64,000 nucleotides of DNA from Undibacterium sp. YM2. GTDB lineage: Bacteria; Pseudomonadota; Gammaproteobacteria; Burkholderiales; Burkholderiaceae_D. Under the pieces are notes generated by a model. It had not been told where the DNA came from and made no database searches. It saw only the letters and a program-made list of their open reading frames with translations. A program made the position numbers and the translations under genes. Position 1 is the stretch's first letter; each line of letters starts with the position of its first letter. Of this stretch, positions 46,596 through 55,495 are shown in pieces. The stretch covers positions 2,542,001 through 2,606,000 of the forward strand of contig NZ_AP018441.1 of NCBI RefSeq assembly GCF_009937975.1, given 5' to 3'.

Positions 46596-47294
46596 ATGCT
46601 TGAAGTCAAACAACTACATCAGCATTACGGTTCCAGCCACACCTTGCGTGGTATTTCACTGTCACTCAAAAAAGGTGAGTGCATGGCTTTGCTGGGCCGT
46701 AATGGCGTCGGCAAGACCAGCTTGCTGAAATGCCTGATGGGTGTTTTGCCCGTTACTGAAGGGACGGTCAGCTTTGAGGGCCGCGACATCAACAAACTCT
46801 CGCCACATGACAGAGCCAGGGCAGGGATAGCTTATGTGCCACAAGGGCGTGAGATTTTTGCCCGTCTTACCGTAGAAGAAAACCTGCTCATGGGCATGGC
46901 CAGCCTGCCTGCACGCAAGGCTGGCAAAATCAAGGATGAGGTATATCAGCTTTTCCCGGTATTGAAAGAAATGCTGCACAGGCGTGGCGGTGATTTATCT
47001 GGCGGCCAGCAGCAACAGCTCGCCATTGCCCGCGCCTTGCTGGCTGAACCCAAGCTCATCATCCTCGATGAGCCTACAGAAGGTATACAGCCATCCATCA
47101 TCAAGGATATAGGTCGCGTCATCCGCCTGCTGCGTGAGCGGGGCGACATAGGCATCTTGCTGTGTGAGCAGTATTTCGATTTCGCCCGTGAACTGGCAGA
47201 TCATTTTGTCGTGCTGTCGCGCGGTGAAGTGATCGCCTATGGCGGCCAGGAATTGATGGACGGTGATGACGTCAAGCGGCATCTGGCGGTATAG
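46596..47294 (+). CDS. urtE: Urea ABC transporter ATPase UrtE
   Basis: 232 aa, LivF-type ATPase. Walker A GRNGVGKTSLLKCLMG, AYVPQGREIFARLTVEENL (Q-loop region), signature LSGGQQQQLAIARALL and Walker B LIILDEPTEGIQPSI. It follows urtD by 22 bp and precedes ureD by 28 bp; it is the last transporter gene. Confidence 0.95.
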   Translation: MLEVKQLHQHYGSSHTLRGISLSLKKGECMALLGRNGVGKTSLLKCLMGVLPVTEGTVSFEGRDINKLSPHDRARAGIAYVPQGREIFARLTVEENLLMGMASLPARKAGKIKDEVYQLFPVLKEMLHRRGGDLSGGQQQQLAIARALLAEPKLIILDEPTEGIQPSIIKDIGRVIRLLRERGDIGILLCEQYFDFARELADHFVVLSRGEVIAYGGQELMDGDDVKRHLAV

Positions 47295-47322
47295 TGCAGT
47301 TTTTACCTATCGCTAGCTGAAT

Positions 47323-48201
47323 ATGGATGTCTGCAGTCCGGCATTACCCCCAAGCGCTACAAAATCACACTGGCAAGCCAGCCTGCAACTGGGCTTTAGC
47401 AAGGATGGCGATGTCACGCGCCTGACAGAACGTAAGCACAATGGCCCCCTGCGTGTGCAAAAACCTTTGTATCCTGAAGGGGATGAGGTTTGCCATGCCA
47501 TCATCATCCATCCTCCAGGTGGGGTAGTCGGTGGCGACCAGTTGCAAATAGATGTGAAGCTGGCTGCTGATACCCATGCGCTGGTAACCACACCAGGTGC
47601 GGCAAAATGGTATCGCAGTAATGGCTACCTATCCGCACAACATATCAATCTGAAACTTGATGCAGGTGCCAGGCTGGAATGGCTGCCGCAAGAAACCATT
47701 TTTTTTGACGATGCCTGTGTCGATTTGCACCAGACCATCCACCTTGCGGCAGATGCGCGGCTGATTGCGGCTGATATTTTTTGCTTTGGCCGCACTGCCT
47801 CTGGCGAAACCTATAACAGCGGCAGAATAAAACAGCATTGCAGCATCTATCGTGAAGACAAAATGATCTGGCATGAACAGGGCAGTTTGCAAGGTGGCAG
47901 CGCTGCCATGCAAAGCCCGCTGGGTTTGAATGGCAAATCAGTGTCGGCCATGGTATTGGCTTCTGGTGTCATGCTGTCTGGTGAGCAATTGCAGGCTTTG
48001 CGCGAACAAACTTCGGCCTTTTTGTCGGAAGGTGAAGCGGACGCCCTGTGCGGCGTCACGCAAATGAAATCTGTCATTGTTGCACGCTACCTGGGCAACT
48101 CCAGCGAAGTTGCCCGGCTTTGGTTGCAACTGGTGTGGCAACATTTACGCCCTGTCGTGATTGGGTGTGATGCCAAAATTCCGCGCATCTGGAACACTTG
48201 A
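47323..48201 (+). CDS. ureD: Urease accessory protein UreD
   Basis: 292 aa. WQASLQLGFSKDGDVTRLTERKHNGPLRVQKPLYPEGDEVCHAIIIHPPGGVVGGDQL is the conserved UreD/UreH opening, followed by HALVTTPGAAKWYRS and LEWLPQETIFFDDA. UreD forms the UreDFG complex that delivers nickel to UreABC. Here it sits behind urtE and is separated from ureABCEFG by 7.3 kb. Its 3' end overlaps the convergent NAD-binding gene by 57 bp as that gene is written. Confidence 0.95.
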   Translation: MDVCSPALPPSATKSHWQASLQLGFSKDGDVTRLTERKHNGPLRVQKPLYPEGDEVCHAIIIHPPGGVVGGDQLQIDVKLAADTHALVTTPGAAKWYRSNGYLSAQHINLKLDAGARLEWLPQETIFFDDACVDLHQTIHLAADARLIAADIFCFGRTASGETYNSGRIKQHCSIYREDKMIWHEQGSLQGGSAAMQSPLGLNGKSVSAMVLASGVMLSGEQLQALREQTSAFLSEGEADALCGVTQMKSVIVARYLGNSSEVARLWLQLVWQHLRPVVIGCDAKIPRIWNT

Positions 48202-49200
48202 TTCGTAACCTGCACTACGCTTGATGCAACCCAGGCCTGCCAGGCTGGAACGTACTGCCACATCCAGTGGTGTGCGTGGTTCTTCACCTAAAAAATCTAC
48301 CAAAGCCTGGTTTGACATTTTGACTTCCGTACGCCACAGGTAACGCATTTCCAGCATTTCCTTAAAGGTTTGCTGGAAAGGTGCCAGCAAAGTGAATAAT
48401 GGCCATGGGAACCAGCTTGCCTTCAATGTCGGTTGGCCAGTGACACGGCCGATTGCGGCGACCATTTGCTGGCCGTCATGATCCCAGTGGCCTTCCATGT
48501 GGAAGCGGGCAAAATTACCGAGTTCTTTTTCACGCTCCAGCAAACGCACCATGGTTTCAGCCACGTCAGGCAAGTATGCCCATTGATGACCAACGCCGGC
48601 ACTGCCAGGGTAGCGCACTACACTCACTGGCTTGCCCGGTGTTACCAGACCTTGTGAAAACCAGTTGTTGGCAGCTTTGGGGCCAAAGAAATCACCAGCC
48701 CTGACGATGAGTGATTTGACACCCTTGCTGGAAGCCAGGCGCAGGCGGTGTTCCAGCTCTACCCGGATTTTCCCTTTTTTAGTGATAGGGAACTGTGATG
48801 CATTTTCTGCGATCAGCGGGAATGCATCGGGGCCGTAGTTATAAACAGTGCCTGGCAGCAGTATGCGTGCGCCACTGGCCTGGGCTGCTGCGATCGTGTT
48901 GTCTATCATAGGCAGTACCAGTTTCTCCCAGTCGCGGTATCCAGGTGGGTTGACTGCGTGGACGATGACAGATTTTCCTGCCGCAGCTTGCACCACATCA
49001 TCCTGGACCATGACATCACCTTTCATCCAGATATGGGCTGCCGTTTTATCTTTCACCTGATCAGGATTGCGGTGCAGGGTAGTGACCTGCCAGCCGCGTT
49101 GCATCAGCAAGCGCGCCACTTCACCACCTACGCCGCCAGTTGCACCTAGTACCAGGGCTTGCTTATTGTTTTCGATCTTATTGGCTGTTTGCTGGTTCAT
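48145..49200 (-). CDS. NAD(P)-binding Rossmann-fold protein (epimerase/reductase-like)
   Basis: 351 aa as written. The Rossmann motif ALVLGATGGVGGEVARLLMQRGWQVTTLHRN opens the protein; SVIVHAVNPPGYRDWEK, ARILLPGTVYNYG and RAGDFFGP follow the extended-SDR pattern, with the catalytic Tyr-x3-Lys replaced (YNYGPDAFP), so atypical. The last 19 or so residues (IKRSAGYESSVPDARNF) run antisense into ureD. One extra G in AGGCCTGGGTTG would end the gene about 40 bp earlier, outside ureD, so the overlap may be a run-length artefact. It faces a LysR gene, its likely regulator. Confidence 0.85.
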   Translation of the reverse strand: MNQQTANKIENNKQALVLGATGGVGGEVARLLMQRGWQVTTLHRNPDQVKDKTAAHIWMKGDVMVQDDVVQAAAGKSVIVHAVNPPGYRDWEKLVLPMIDNTIAAAQASGARILLPGTVYNYGPDAFPLIAENASQFPITKKGKIRVELEHRLRLASSKGVKSLIVRAGDFFGPKAANNWFSQGLVTPGKPVSVVRYPGSAGVGHQWAYLPDVAETMVRLLEREKELGNFARFHMEGHWDHDGQQMVAAIGRVTGQPTLKASWFPWPLFTLLAPFQQTFKEMLEMRYLWRTEVKMSNQALVDFLGEEPRTPLDVAVRSSLAGLGCIKRSAGYESSVPDARNFGITPNHDRA

Positions 49201-49297
49201 TTTGTTACTCCTTAATGTTTGGTTGATGTAGTCATTGTGTATCTTTGCTAAGCTATATACAATTCTCTAAAACTGCATAGGTGATATACATTTCTGT

Positions 49298-50194
49298 ATG
49301 GATGACAAGAATATCCACTGGGACTACTACCGTACTGCCCTGGCGGTGCTGGAAGAAGGCTCGCTATCAGGCGCTGCCCGTGCACTGGGCTTGACGCAGC
49401 CTACGGTAGGGCGGCATATCGAGGCATTGGAGCAGGCCCTGGGCACGAGTTTGTTTGTGCGCAATCAATCTGGCCTGTCGCCCACCATTGCCGCACTGGC
49501 CATGAAACCTTATGCAGAAAGCTTGCGGGCAACCGAAAGCGCCTTGCTGCGCAGCGTGTCTTCAGAAGCAAATGAGGTAAGAGGCACAGTGCGTGTTACC
49601 GCATCAGAAGTCATGGGCGTAGAAGTATTGCCCGGTATGCTGGCAGGCTTGCAGCAAAACTATCCAGAACTGAGCATAGAACTACAAATAACTAACCACA
49701 CTCAGGATTTGCTCAAACGTGATGCGGACATTGCCATACGCAACACCGAACCCTTGCAAGATGCATTGATTGCCCGTCGAGCTGGTACGATCAGTCTAGG
49801 CTACTTTGCCCATGTCGATTATCTGTCGCGCCAAGGTATACCAGCTGATTTGATGGCACTGAAAAACCATAGCGTAATCGGCTATGACCGGGAGTTTCCC
49901 TATATCCGGGCTTTGCAAAAACGTTATCCGCAAGTGCAGCGCTCGGACTTTTCCTTGCGTGCTGATAGCGACCTGGTACAGCTTTCCGCTATACGCAAAG
50001 GTTATGGCATAGGTATTTGCCAGGTCGGCCTGGCCCAGCAACATACCCAGTTGCAACGTGTATTGGCAGATGAATTTCAAATTGACTTCCCCGTATGGGT
50101 AGTCATGCATGAAGACTTACGGTCCAGTCAACGTTACCGGACTACCTTTGATCATCTGGTCAAGGAACTGCAGGCCCTGCTGCAGAAGGCGTGA
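49298..50194 (+). CDS. LysR-family transcriptional regulator
   Basis: 298 aa. The N-terminal winged HTH reads DYYRTALAVLEEGSLSGAARALGLTQPTVGRHIEALEQALGTSLFVRNQSGLSPT, and the C-terminal LysR substrate-binding domain spans about residues 90-295 (GTVRVTASEVMGVEVLPGMLAGLQQNYPELSIELQ; DADIAIRNTEP). It is divergent from the NAD-binding protein gene across 97 bp, the classic LysR arrangement; the two probably form a regulator-target pair. Confidence 0.94.
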   Translation: MDDKNIHWDYYRTALAVLEEGSLSGAARALGLTQPTVGRHIEALEQALGTSLFVRNQSGLSPTIAALAMKPYAESLRATESALLRSVSSEANEVRGTVRVTASEVMGVEVLPGMLAGLQQNYPELSIELQITNHTQDLLKRDADIAIRNTEPLQDALIARRAGTISLGYFAHVDYLSRQGIPADLMALKNHSVIGYDREFPYIRALQKRYPQVQRSDFSLRADSDLVQLSAIRKGYGIGICQVGLAQQHTQLQRVLADEFQIDFPVWVVMHEDLRSSQRYRTTFDHLVKELQALLQKA

Positions 50195-50199
50195 AGTAC

Positions 50200-51144
50200 T
50201 CAAACCTTGATCAGCAAGTGCGGGTGCTGGGCAGACAATTCCTGCCATGCATCAAAACCGCCCGCAAAAGGCCTGACATCTTTAAATCCCAATTGCCTCA
50301 GGGTGTGAGCGGCATGCACGGCACCTGCATCGCCAGGGCAAGCGCATATCGTAATGATCATTTCATGCTGCGGCCAATGTTGGGCAGCATTGCCAACCTG
50401 CTTGACCTCACTGACCATGGCATGGGGTATGGTACCGGTTTCTGCAATCAGCGCCGGGCTACGCAGGTCTATGATATGGGGCAGAGCGCTGGTTTTCAGT
50501 ATGTCTGACATTTCAGTCGCACTGAAATGAGGGATAGACGCAAGTTTTTCAAAGCGTTTCTTTTGCCAGAATTTCCAGGCTAGCCAGCTCAATATCAAGG
50601 CAATGAAAATTGCCGCAATACGTATACCCTGTGCCGATAAAAATACCAGACCAGCTTCAATTTGCGCCTGCAAGGCAAAGCCTGCCAGCAATGCCAGCCC
50701 TGCCCATAAAGCTGCGCCTGCGGCAGACGCCAGCATGAATGACGTACGCGGCATGCCCAAAGCACCAGCTACCGGTGGCGCCACAGTAGAAAAGCCGGGT
50801 ATGAATTTGCCCACCACCAGCGACCACACACCCCATCGATGAAACCTTGCTTCGGTCTGATTCACACAAGAACCGGGGTTGATCGACATCTTGCATAAAA
50901 ACTTCAGTACGCTGTAGCCAAATTTCTTGCCTGCCTGGTACCAGATCAGGTCAGCAATCAATGAAGCGCCTACCGCCGCCATCAACAACACCAGCAATTG
51001 CCCGGACTGAGTTGCCTGGCTGGCATTGAACATCATGGTCGGCACTGCTGGCACAGGCAAGCCCAGTTGCTGCAACAAGACGTTGACAAACACCATCAAA
51101 CTATCGTTTTGACGAAAAAAATCTGCCAGCCAGCCTTGTTGCAT
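50200..51144 (-). CDS. DedA-family membrane protein fused to a rhodanese domain
   Basis: About 314 aa. The N-terminal DedA (SNARE-associated) part contains LLQQLGLPVPAVPTMMFNASQ, AVGASLIADLIWYQAGKKFG and FHRWGVWSLVVGKFIPGFSTVAPPVAGALGM, the (F/Y)xRxxPxxR-like loop region, plus several membrane helices. The C-terminal rhodanese domain of about 110 residues has HIIDLRSPALIAETGTIPHA and ITICACPGDAGAVHAAHTLRQLGF, with the active-site Cys, then VRPFAGGFDAWQEL. DedA proteins act in lipid flipping and envelope homeostasis; the fused rhodanese could handle sulfane sulfur. Independent transcription. Confidence 0.92.
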   Translation of the reverse strand: MQQGWLADFFRQNDSLMVFVNVLLQQLGLPVPAVPTMMFNASQATQSGQLLVLLMAAVGASLIADLIWYQAGKKFGYSVLKFLCKMSINPGSCVNQTEARFHRWGVWSLVVGKFIPGFSTVAPPVAGALGMPRTSFMLASAAGAALWAGLALLAGFALQAQIEAGLVFLSAQGIRIAAIFIALILSWLAWKFWQKKRFEKLASIPHFSATEMSDILKTSALPHIIDLRSPALIAETGTIPHAMVSEVKQVGNAAQHWPQHEMIITICACPGDAGAVHAAHTLRQLGFKDVRPFAGGFDAWQELSAQHPHLLIKV

Positions 51145-51306
51145 ATGCAATTCCGTTAGTAATCATGAGTAATCATGCTGTGAACAGGCATGGAACGGTA
51201 AATGTAAAATCCGTACATGTTCATGCCTGAGTGAACCCCTATTGTAGGGCATTGCAAGGCTTTGCATATCACGCATGTGATGCCTGTTGCAAACTGAACA
51301 GCAGCT

Positions 51307-52380
51307 TTAGGCGGCCAGCCCGTGCGCTGATGATCCAGCCCTGCCAAGCAATTCTGCATATCTGGCAGGATCGACATTAGATCCGCAGACAATCACAGCT
51401 ACCCGTTTGCCTGCGATTCGTTCGCGCAATGGACCAAACAAGCCTGCCGTGGCAACCGCAGCAGCAGGTTCAGCCACCAACTTGACGTCATGATATAAAT
51501 CCGACATGGCTGTACAGATTTCATCATCACTGACCCTGACCACCTCATCCACAAAACGCTGGCATACCCTGAAACTGTAATCCATGGCGTAGGGCGCGCA
51601 GAGGCTGTCGGCTATGCTATCGACCTCCTTTAATTTCTCTGGTTGACCAGACTGGAAGCTGCGGTACATGGCATCTGCGCCATAGGGTTCAACTCCATAG
51701 ACAGCGCAATGTGGTGCCAGTTGTTTGACGGCAGAAGCAATGCCGCCGCACAGACCGCCACCACCGATAGGCACGATCACGGCATCCAGTTGCACCACTT
51801 GCTGCATCAGTTCCAGCCCCACTGTTGCAGTGCCAAGTGCAGTCAACGGTCCATCATAAGGATGGATCATGGTGCGCTGCTCTTCTTCCATAATGCGCTG
51901 TCCCAGTGCGAATGCCTTATGCATGTCCGCTTCCAGTATCACTTCCGCACCATCTTGTCGGCAAGCCCTGATACGGGTGGGGCTGGCATGACGTGGCAAC
52001 ACCACTTTGCAAGACACGCCCGCCAGCTTGGCCGCATAGGCAACTGCCATTGCATGATTGCCTGCACTGACAGCTACTACCCCAAGCTCGCGCGCATCTG
52101 CATCCAGCGCAGATATGCAATTCAACGCTCCGCGTAACTTGAACGTACCGGTTTTTTGAAATAACTCCAGCTTCAGCCAGACTTCAGTATCAGGCTCCAG
52201 CTTGTCCAGGGCAGACCCGGTTTGCCAGTGCCAGACAGGGGTGTGCAAAACCTGTTGCGACAAGCTGGCAGCAGTCTTGCGGATATCTGCCAGCGAAGGA
52301 TAAGGAAAACCTGCACTCAATAAGATGGACGATAAGGACGCAGGGGCGTGCACAAGCCTGTCTGTGGCGACATGGGACAT
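51307..52380 (-). CDS. PLP-dependent threonine/serine dehydratase-like enzyme
   Basis: About 357 aa from the ATG at 52380 (MSHVATDRLVHAPAS), behind GGAG. Fold type II: KLELFQKTGTFKLRGALNCI carries the PLP Lys, VAVSAGNHAMAVAYAAKLAG the substrate loop and VIVPIGGGGLCGGIASAVKQL the phosphate-binding Gly loop. It lacks the C-terminal ACT regulatory domain of biosynthetic IlvA, so a catabolic threonine/serine ammonia-lyase or a hydroxyectoine-type dehydratase is more likely. Single gene in the segment that splits the urea operon. Confidence 0.88.
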   Translation of the reverse strand: MSHVATDRLVHAPASLSSILLSAGFPYPSLADIRKTAASLSQQVLHTPVWHWQTGSALDKLEPDTEVWLKLELFQKTGTFKLRGALNCISALDADARELGVVAVSAGNHAMAVAYAAKLAGVSCKVVLPRHASPTRIRACRQDGAEVILEADMHKAFALGQRIMEEEQRTMIHPYDGPLTALGTATVGLELMQQVVQLDAVIVPIGGGGLCGGIASAVKQLAPHCAVYGVEPYGADAMYRSFQSGQPEKLKEVDSIADSLCAPYAMDYSFRVCQRFVDEVVRVSDDEICTAMSDLYHDVKLVAEPAAAVATAGLFGPLRERIAGKRVAVIVCGSNVDPARYAELLGRAGSSAHGLAA

Positions 52381-52786
52381 AAAAACTCCAGAATAAAAAT
52401 CAGCAGAAAAAATCAGAGAAGGCTTGGGCGCGATGGTCACAACAATAAGTGACAGCAATAGCGCTCAGGACATCAAAATAGGATGAGTTGAAGGGCCGCC
52501 AGGCACCGGCATACGCCGTAGCTTAACGACCCGGAATAATTCGAATAATGGAAATGTCGCAGATGGAAACAACAGGCAGCGCAATCGCGTGCACGACAGC
52601 AGATGCGGCATTAATTGCGCATAAGTTCGTGTTCAGCAGGGGATGGGTAATTGCGTGCATGGAAAAACTATAACCAATCCCGGGAATATTGGCAAGCAAC
52701 TTTAAAAAAGAGTGGCAGGGCAGGTCGGGAATCCTGGCCCTGCCCACTCACAAGCCCTGCAAAAACGGCCCGGCTGGCCGGAGGGA
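52381..52786. other. Intergenic region with GC-rich hairpins
   Basis: No gene was seen. GAGTGGCAGGGC at 52711 pairs with GCCCTGCCCACTC at 52737-52749 (imperfect stem across a 14-nt loop), and CGGCCCGGCTGGCCGG follows at 52766. These lie just past the 3' end of the secreted-protein gene and could end its minus-strand transcript. Confidence 0.5.
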
Positions 52787-54013
52787 TCAGGGTTTCTTTT
52801 CTTCGCGTCTTTCAATAACGATTTTTTGTGCGAGGTTGACGTTTCTTACGGTGTACCCTTCCGGAACAGTAAACAGATTGGCGGCTGGCTCTGTACGTTT
52901 CAGGTTGTTCAGACGATAGCTCCATTCACCAGTGCGAGGGTCACTTTGCTTGATAAGAACGGTTAATTGCAAGTCGGGGGAGTACCAGGTTTCAGAACTG
53001 ACAGTAATCGGATTTTTATTGCCGATCTCTCCGGCAGGGATTTGATAAGAACGCATTTTTCCTTCAGCGCGAACGCCATCGATTTCTTTTGTGCCGATAT
53101 CCTTGGTGCCCGTTTTATTACTCCAGCGAGTGTCCATGAACGCAGTCGGGAGCGGTGAGGTTTTTATGATGTTAATCAGATTATCTGTCGCACTGATGAA
53201 GGCAGTATGAGGTCCTGGTACATAGCTGGAAGATTTAGCATTAATGACCTTGATTTCTTCTCGTGCTTCTTTGTTGCCTTCAGATTTATCATCAGTTTTC
53301 TTTTTCAATGTCTTGATAATGATTTCATCATCATTCGTTTGTAGATAAATCCGGCCTGTATTTCCTTCCTGCTTCTCTTTTTGGGCGATGACTTTCCCGT
53401 CTGGTGTTTTGGCCAGCATCACTTTGGTGACGGTCTTTCTTTCAGGAATGATGATGTACCGTGAGTTTTCCACCGGATCAGTGATGAAAATTTGCGACAA
53501 GTTCCCTTTGCTGTCGCGGACTTCATAGCGAATGCGGCCAGCATTATCTCTATAGACCGAACTGGAAGTTTTATTGCTGATCTGATTGCCGTCAGCTAAG
53601 GTCTGTGTTTTTTCGGTAATGATTTCTGCGCTGTATGCCGCATTTTTAATCGTGTTGGAGATATGCATGTCCTGCATGCCAGAGAAAACAGCGTTCATGG
53701 CATCGTTAGCATTTCTTGCTGCACTCATTGCATCTGAGATAGTTTTATTGATGGTGCCAGCTTCGGGCAAGTCGGCCAATGCCGCAAGTGTCGGCATGGT
53801 TGGCATGACAGAAATTGGAGACATGGGAGCTAAAGGTGGCATCGGTGGAGCGGGTGGCATGGGGGCAAGCGGAGTAGCCCTATGGAATTCAAGTTGCAGG
53901 CGTGTTTGTTTTTCTTCTGGCGCAACTGGCGCCGGATTGTCGTTGATGACATTTGCTTGCGCCACAGTCCATGAATAACTCAAAAGGACCAATATTGGAA
54001 GTTTGATAGTCAT
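52787..54013 (-). CDS. Secreted protein with Pro/Met-rich N-terminal region, third gene of a sigma-factor operon
   Basis: About 408 aa from the ATG at 54013, with AGAGGG upstream. A signal peptide (ILVLLSYSWTVAQA) is followed by a low-complexity Pro/Met/Ala stretch (PLAPMPPAPPMPPLAPMSP), a helical part, and a beta-rich part with SSVYRDNAGRIRYEVRDSKG, FITDPVENSRYIIIPERKTV and TWYSPDLQLTVLIKQSDPRTGEWSYRLNNLKRTEPAANLFTVPEGY. The last segment is a frequent pattern in periplasmic proteins of unknown function encoded next to ECF sigma factors. It follows the anti-sigma gene and may be its regulon output or a stress-sensing partner. Confidence 0.75.
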   Translation of the reverse strand: MTIKLPILVLLSYSWTVAQANVINDNPAPVAPEEKQTRLQLEFHRATPLAPMPPAPPMPPLAPMSPISVMPTMPTLAALADLPEAGTINKTISDAMSAARNANDAMNAVFSGMQDMHISNTIKNAAYSAEIITEKTQTLADGNQISNKTSSSVYRDNAGRIRYEVRDSKGNLSQIFITDPVENSRYIIIPERKTVTKVMLAKTPDGKVIAQKEKQEGNTGRIYLQTNDDEIIIKTLKKKTDDKSEGNKEAREEIKVINAKSSSYVPGPHTAFISATDNLINIIKTSPLPTAFMDTRWSNKTGTKDIGTKEIDGVRAEGKMRSYQIPAGEIGNKNPITVSSETWYSPDLQLTVLIKQSDPRTGEWSYRLNNLKRTEPAANLFTVPEGYTVRNVNLAQKIVIERREEKKP

Positions 54014-54097
54014 GATGTTTCCCTCTTGCTCATGGTGAAAGGTAGTTGAAATAAAAAAATCAATGTCGAAATTAAAAATTTTGCTCAAACAGATGCA

Positions 54098-54607
54098 TTA
54101 ATTTTTGAGCAGGCGCATGGCCAAAGGTGAGCCTTCCGCATCCACCAGCATCTGTGCCCGCACCGTCTCCCCAGCAATTTCAGGACTAACAGGCATGCCC
54201 AAACTGGCCAACCAGGCAGCTGGCACTTCAGTTTCCATCATGTGAGGTGTGCCTTCTTCCAGACGCTCCATCGGCACCAGAGCGACAAAGGGAGGCAGTT
54301 CCGAGTTTGAAACTGCGCTGCTGTCCGGCGTCAGTTGATGCTGCGATGCTGGGAATATGACCGTCAGCATGACCAGACCAAAGCTGCCACTCAGCGTCAG
54401 TAAACCTGCCAGCCACGGGCGCAGGCGTTTGCTGCGTGCCTGTTTTTTATCCTTGGCCCGTTGTTTGGCAAAAGCTTGCAATAAAGTCTGCTCGATCGCC
54501 GTTGGCGTATTCAGCTCCTGCAAATCTTTGCGCAAAAGGCTGAACTGCTGATCCAGCAAAGCATCGGCATTGCTGGTGTCCTGTGGGGTATTCATAAGGT
54601 CTTTCAT
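54098..54607 (-). CDS. Probable anti-sigma factor (single transmembrane helix)
   Basis: 169 aa from the ATG at 54607, which overlaps the sigma gene stop as ATGA, so synthesis is coupled. The N-terminal cytoplasmic region (ALLDQQFSLLRKDLQELNTPTAIEQTLLQAFAKQRAKDKK) is helical without a clear zinc HxxxCxxC motif. One membrane helix (PWLAGLLTLSGSFGLVMLTVIF) is followed by a periplasmic domain of about 75 residues. Role as anti-sigma factor is inferred from gene order and topology, not from a named domain. Confidence 0.7.
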   Translation of the reverse strand: MKDLMNTPQDTSNADALLDQQFSLLRKDLQELNTPTAIEQTLLQAFAKQRAKDKKQARSKRLRPWLAGLLTLSGSFGLVMLTVIFPASQHQLTPDSSAVSNSELPPFVALVPMERLEEGTPHMMETEVPAAWLASLGMPVSPEIAGETVRAQMLVDAEGSPLAMRLLKN

Positions 54608-55206
54608 CTTTGTGTTCCGGTTTTTGCCGCTGCGTCGGGTCGCCAGCCCAGTCTTTCGCTGTATTGCAGTATCGCTGCCCGCGCCCGCGACAGGCGTGAG
54701 CGAACTGTTCCTATATCTATGTCGCAAATCACGGCTATCTCTGCGTACGACAGTTCCTGCAATTCATACAAAATAATCACGTCACGATAATGAGGGCGCA
54801 GTACCGAGACTGCCTGCCGCACATGTTCAGTCATTTGCTGATGGAAGATGACATCCGCCAGTTCTGTCGTTTCACTCATCAAGACTTCTTCTCCATCTTC
54901 GTCGCTATAACCTGGTAATGACTGGCGGCGGCGTTCTGCCTGGTCCTGTTTCAACAATAAATTTCTTGCTACGCCAAACAGAAAATTTTGCAAACTGCCC
55001 AGGCCTGCGTCATAGCGGTAAGACTTGCTCAATAAACCCATGAAAACATCCTGCACCACGTCCGCTGCCAGCGCACTTTGGCCACATCGCATCAATGCAT
55101 AGCGATAGATAGGCCCCTGATGACGCTGGTACAGACGTTGAAATGCAGCAACATCACCATCGCGCATTTTTGTCAGCAAGCTGGAATCTGTCTCTTGGTT
55201 ATCCAC
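54604..55206 (-). CDS. ECF sigma factor
   Basis: 200 aa from a GTG at 55206. Region 2 reads MRDGDVAAFQRLYQRHQGPIYRYALMRCGQSALAADVVQDVFMGLLSKSYRYDAGLGSLQNFLFGVARNLLLKQ; region 4 reads VLRPHYRDVIILYELQELSYAEIAVICDIDIGTVRSRLSRARAAI. RpoE-like. It is first in an operon with the probable anti-sigma factor and the secreted protein. No autoregulated -35/-10 pair was identified with confidence. Confidence 0.93.
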   Translation of the reverse strand: MDNQETDSSLLTKMRDGDVAAFQRLYQRHQGPIYRYALMRCGQSALAADVVQDVFMGLLSKSYRYDAGLGSLQNFLFGVARNLLLKQDQAERRRQSLPGYSDEDGEEVLMSETTELADVIFHQQMTEHVRQAVSVLRPHYRDVIILYELQELSYAEIAVICDIDIGTVRSRLSRARAAILQYSERLGWRPDAAAKTGTQR

Positions 55207-55495
55207 GTTTATTTGTTGGTTGTTTTAAGGTATTACTCTCAGGAGTATCAAAAGTTCCAATTATTTTCGCGCCATCTGCATTTATATGAAATGCACTAAC
55301 TTGGTGAGATCTTGCCTCTGTTTGGTGCGCATTCCGGTAATTCAGGCTATTTGCCCTTGGTTCAAAACTTGCTGTGTTGCTTTTTATAATGTTTTTAGAG
55401 GGCTGGCCTGTCACCTTGGTGGACTTGCTTGTTATTTTGTAAATGGCGATAAATAATAAGTTCGGTGATAGCACAGACAATAAGCGAAAGAAGAT

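Noticed and set aside
48145..48201. Counting the NAD-binding gene among the confirmed homopolymer losses
   Set aside because: The repaired tail would be short and I cannot confirm it against a known family ending, so it is listed only as a possibility.
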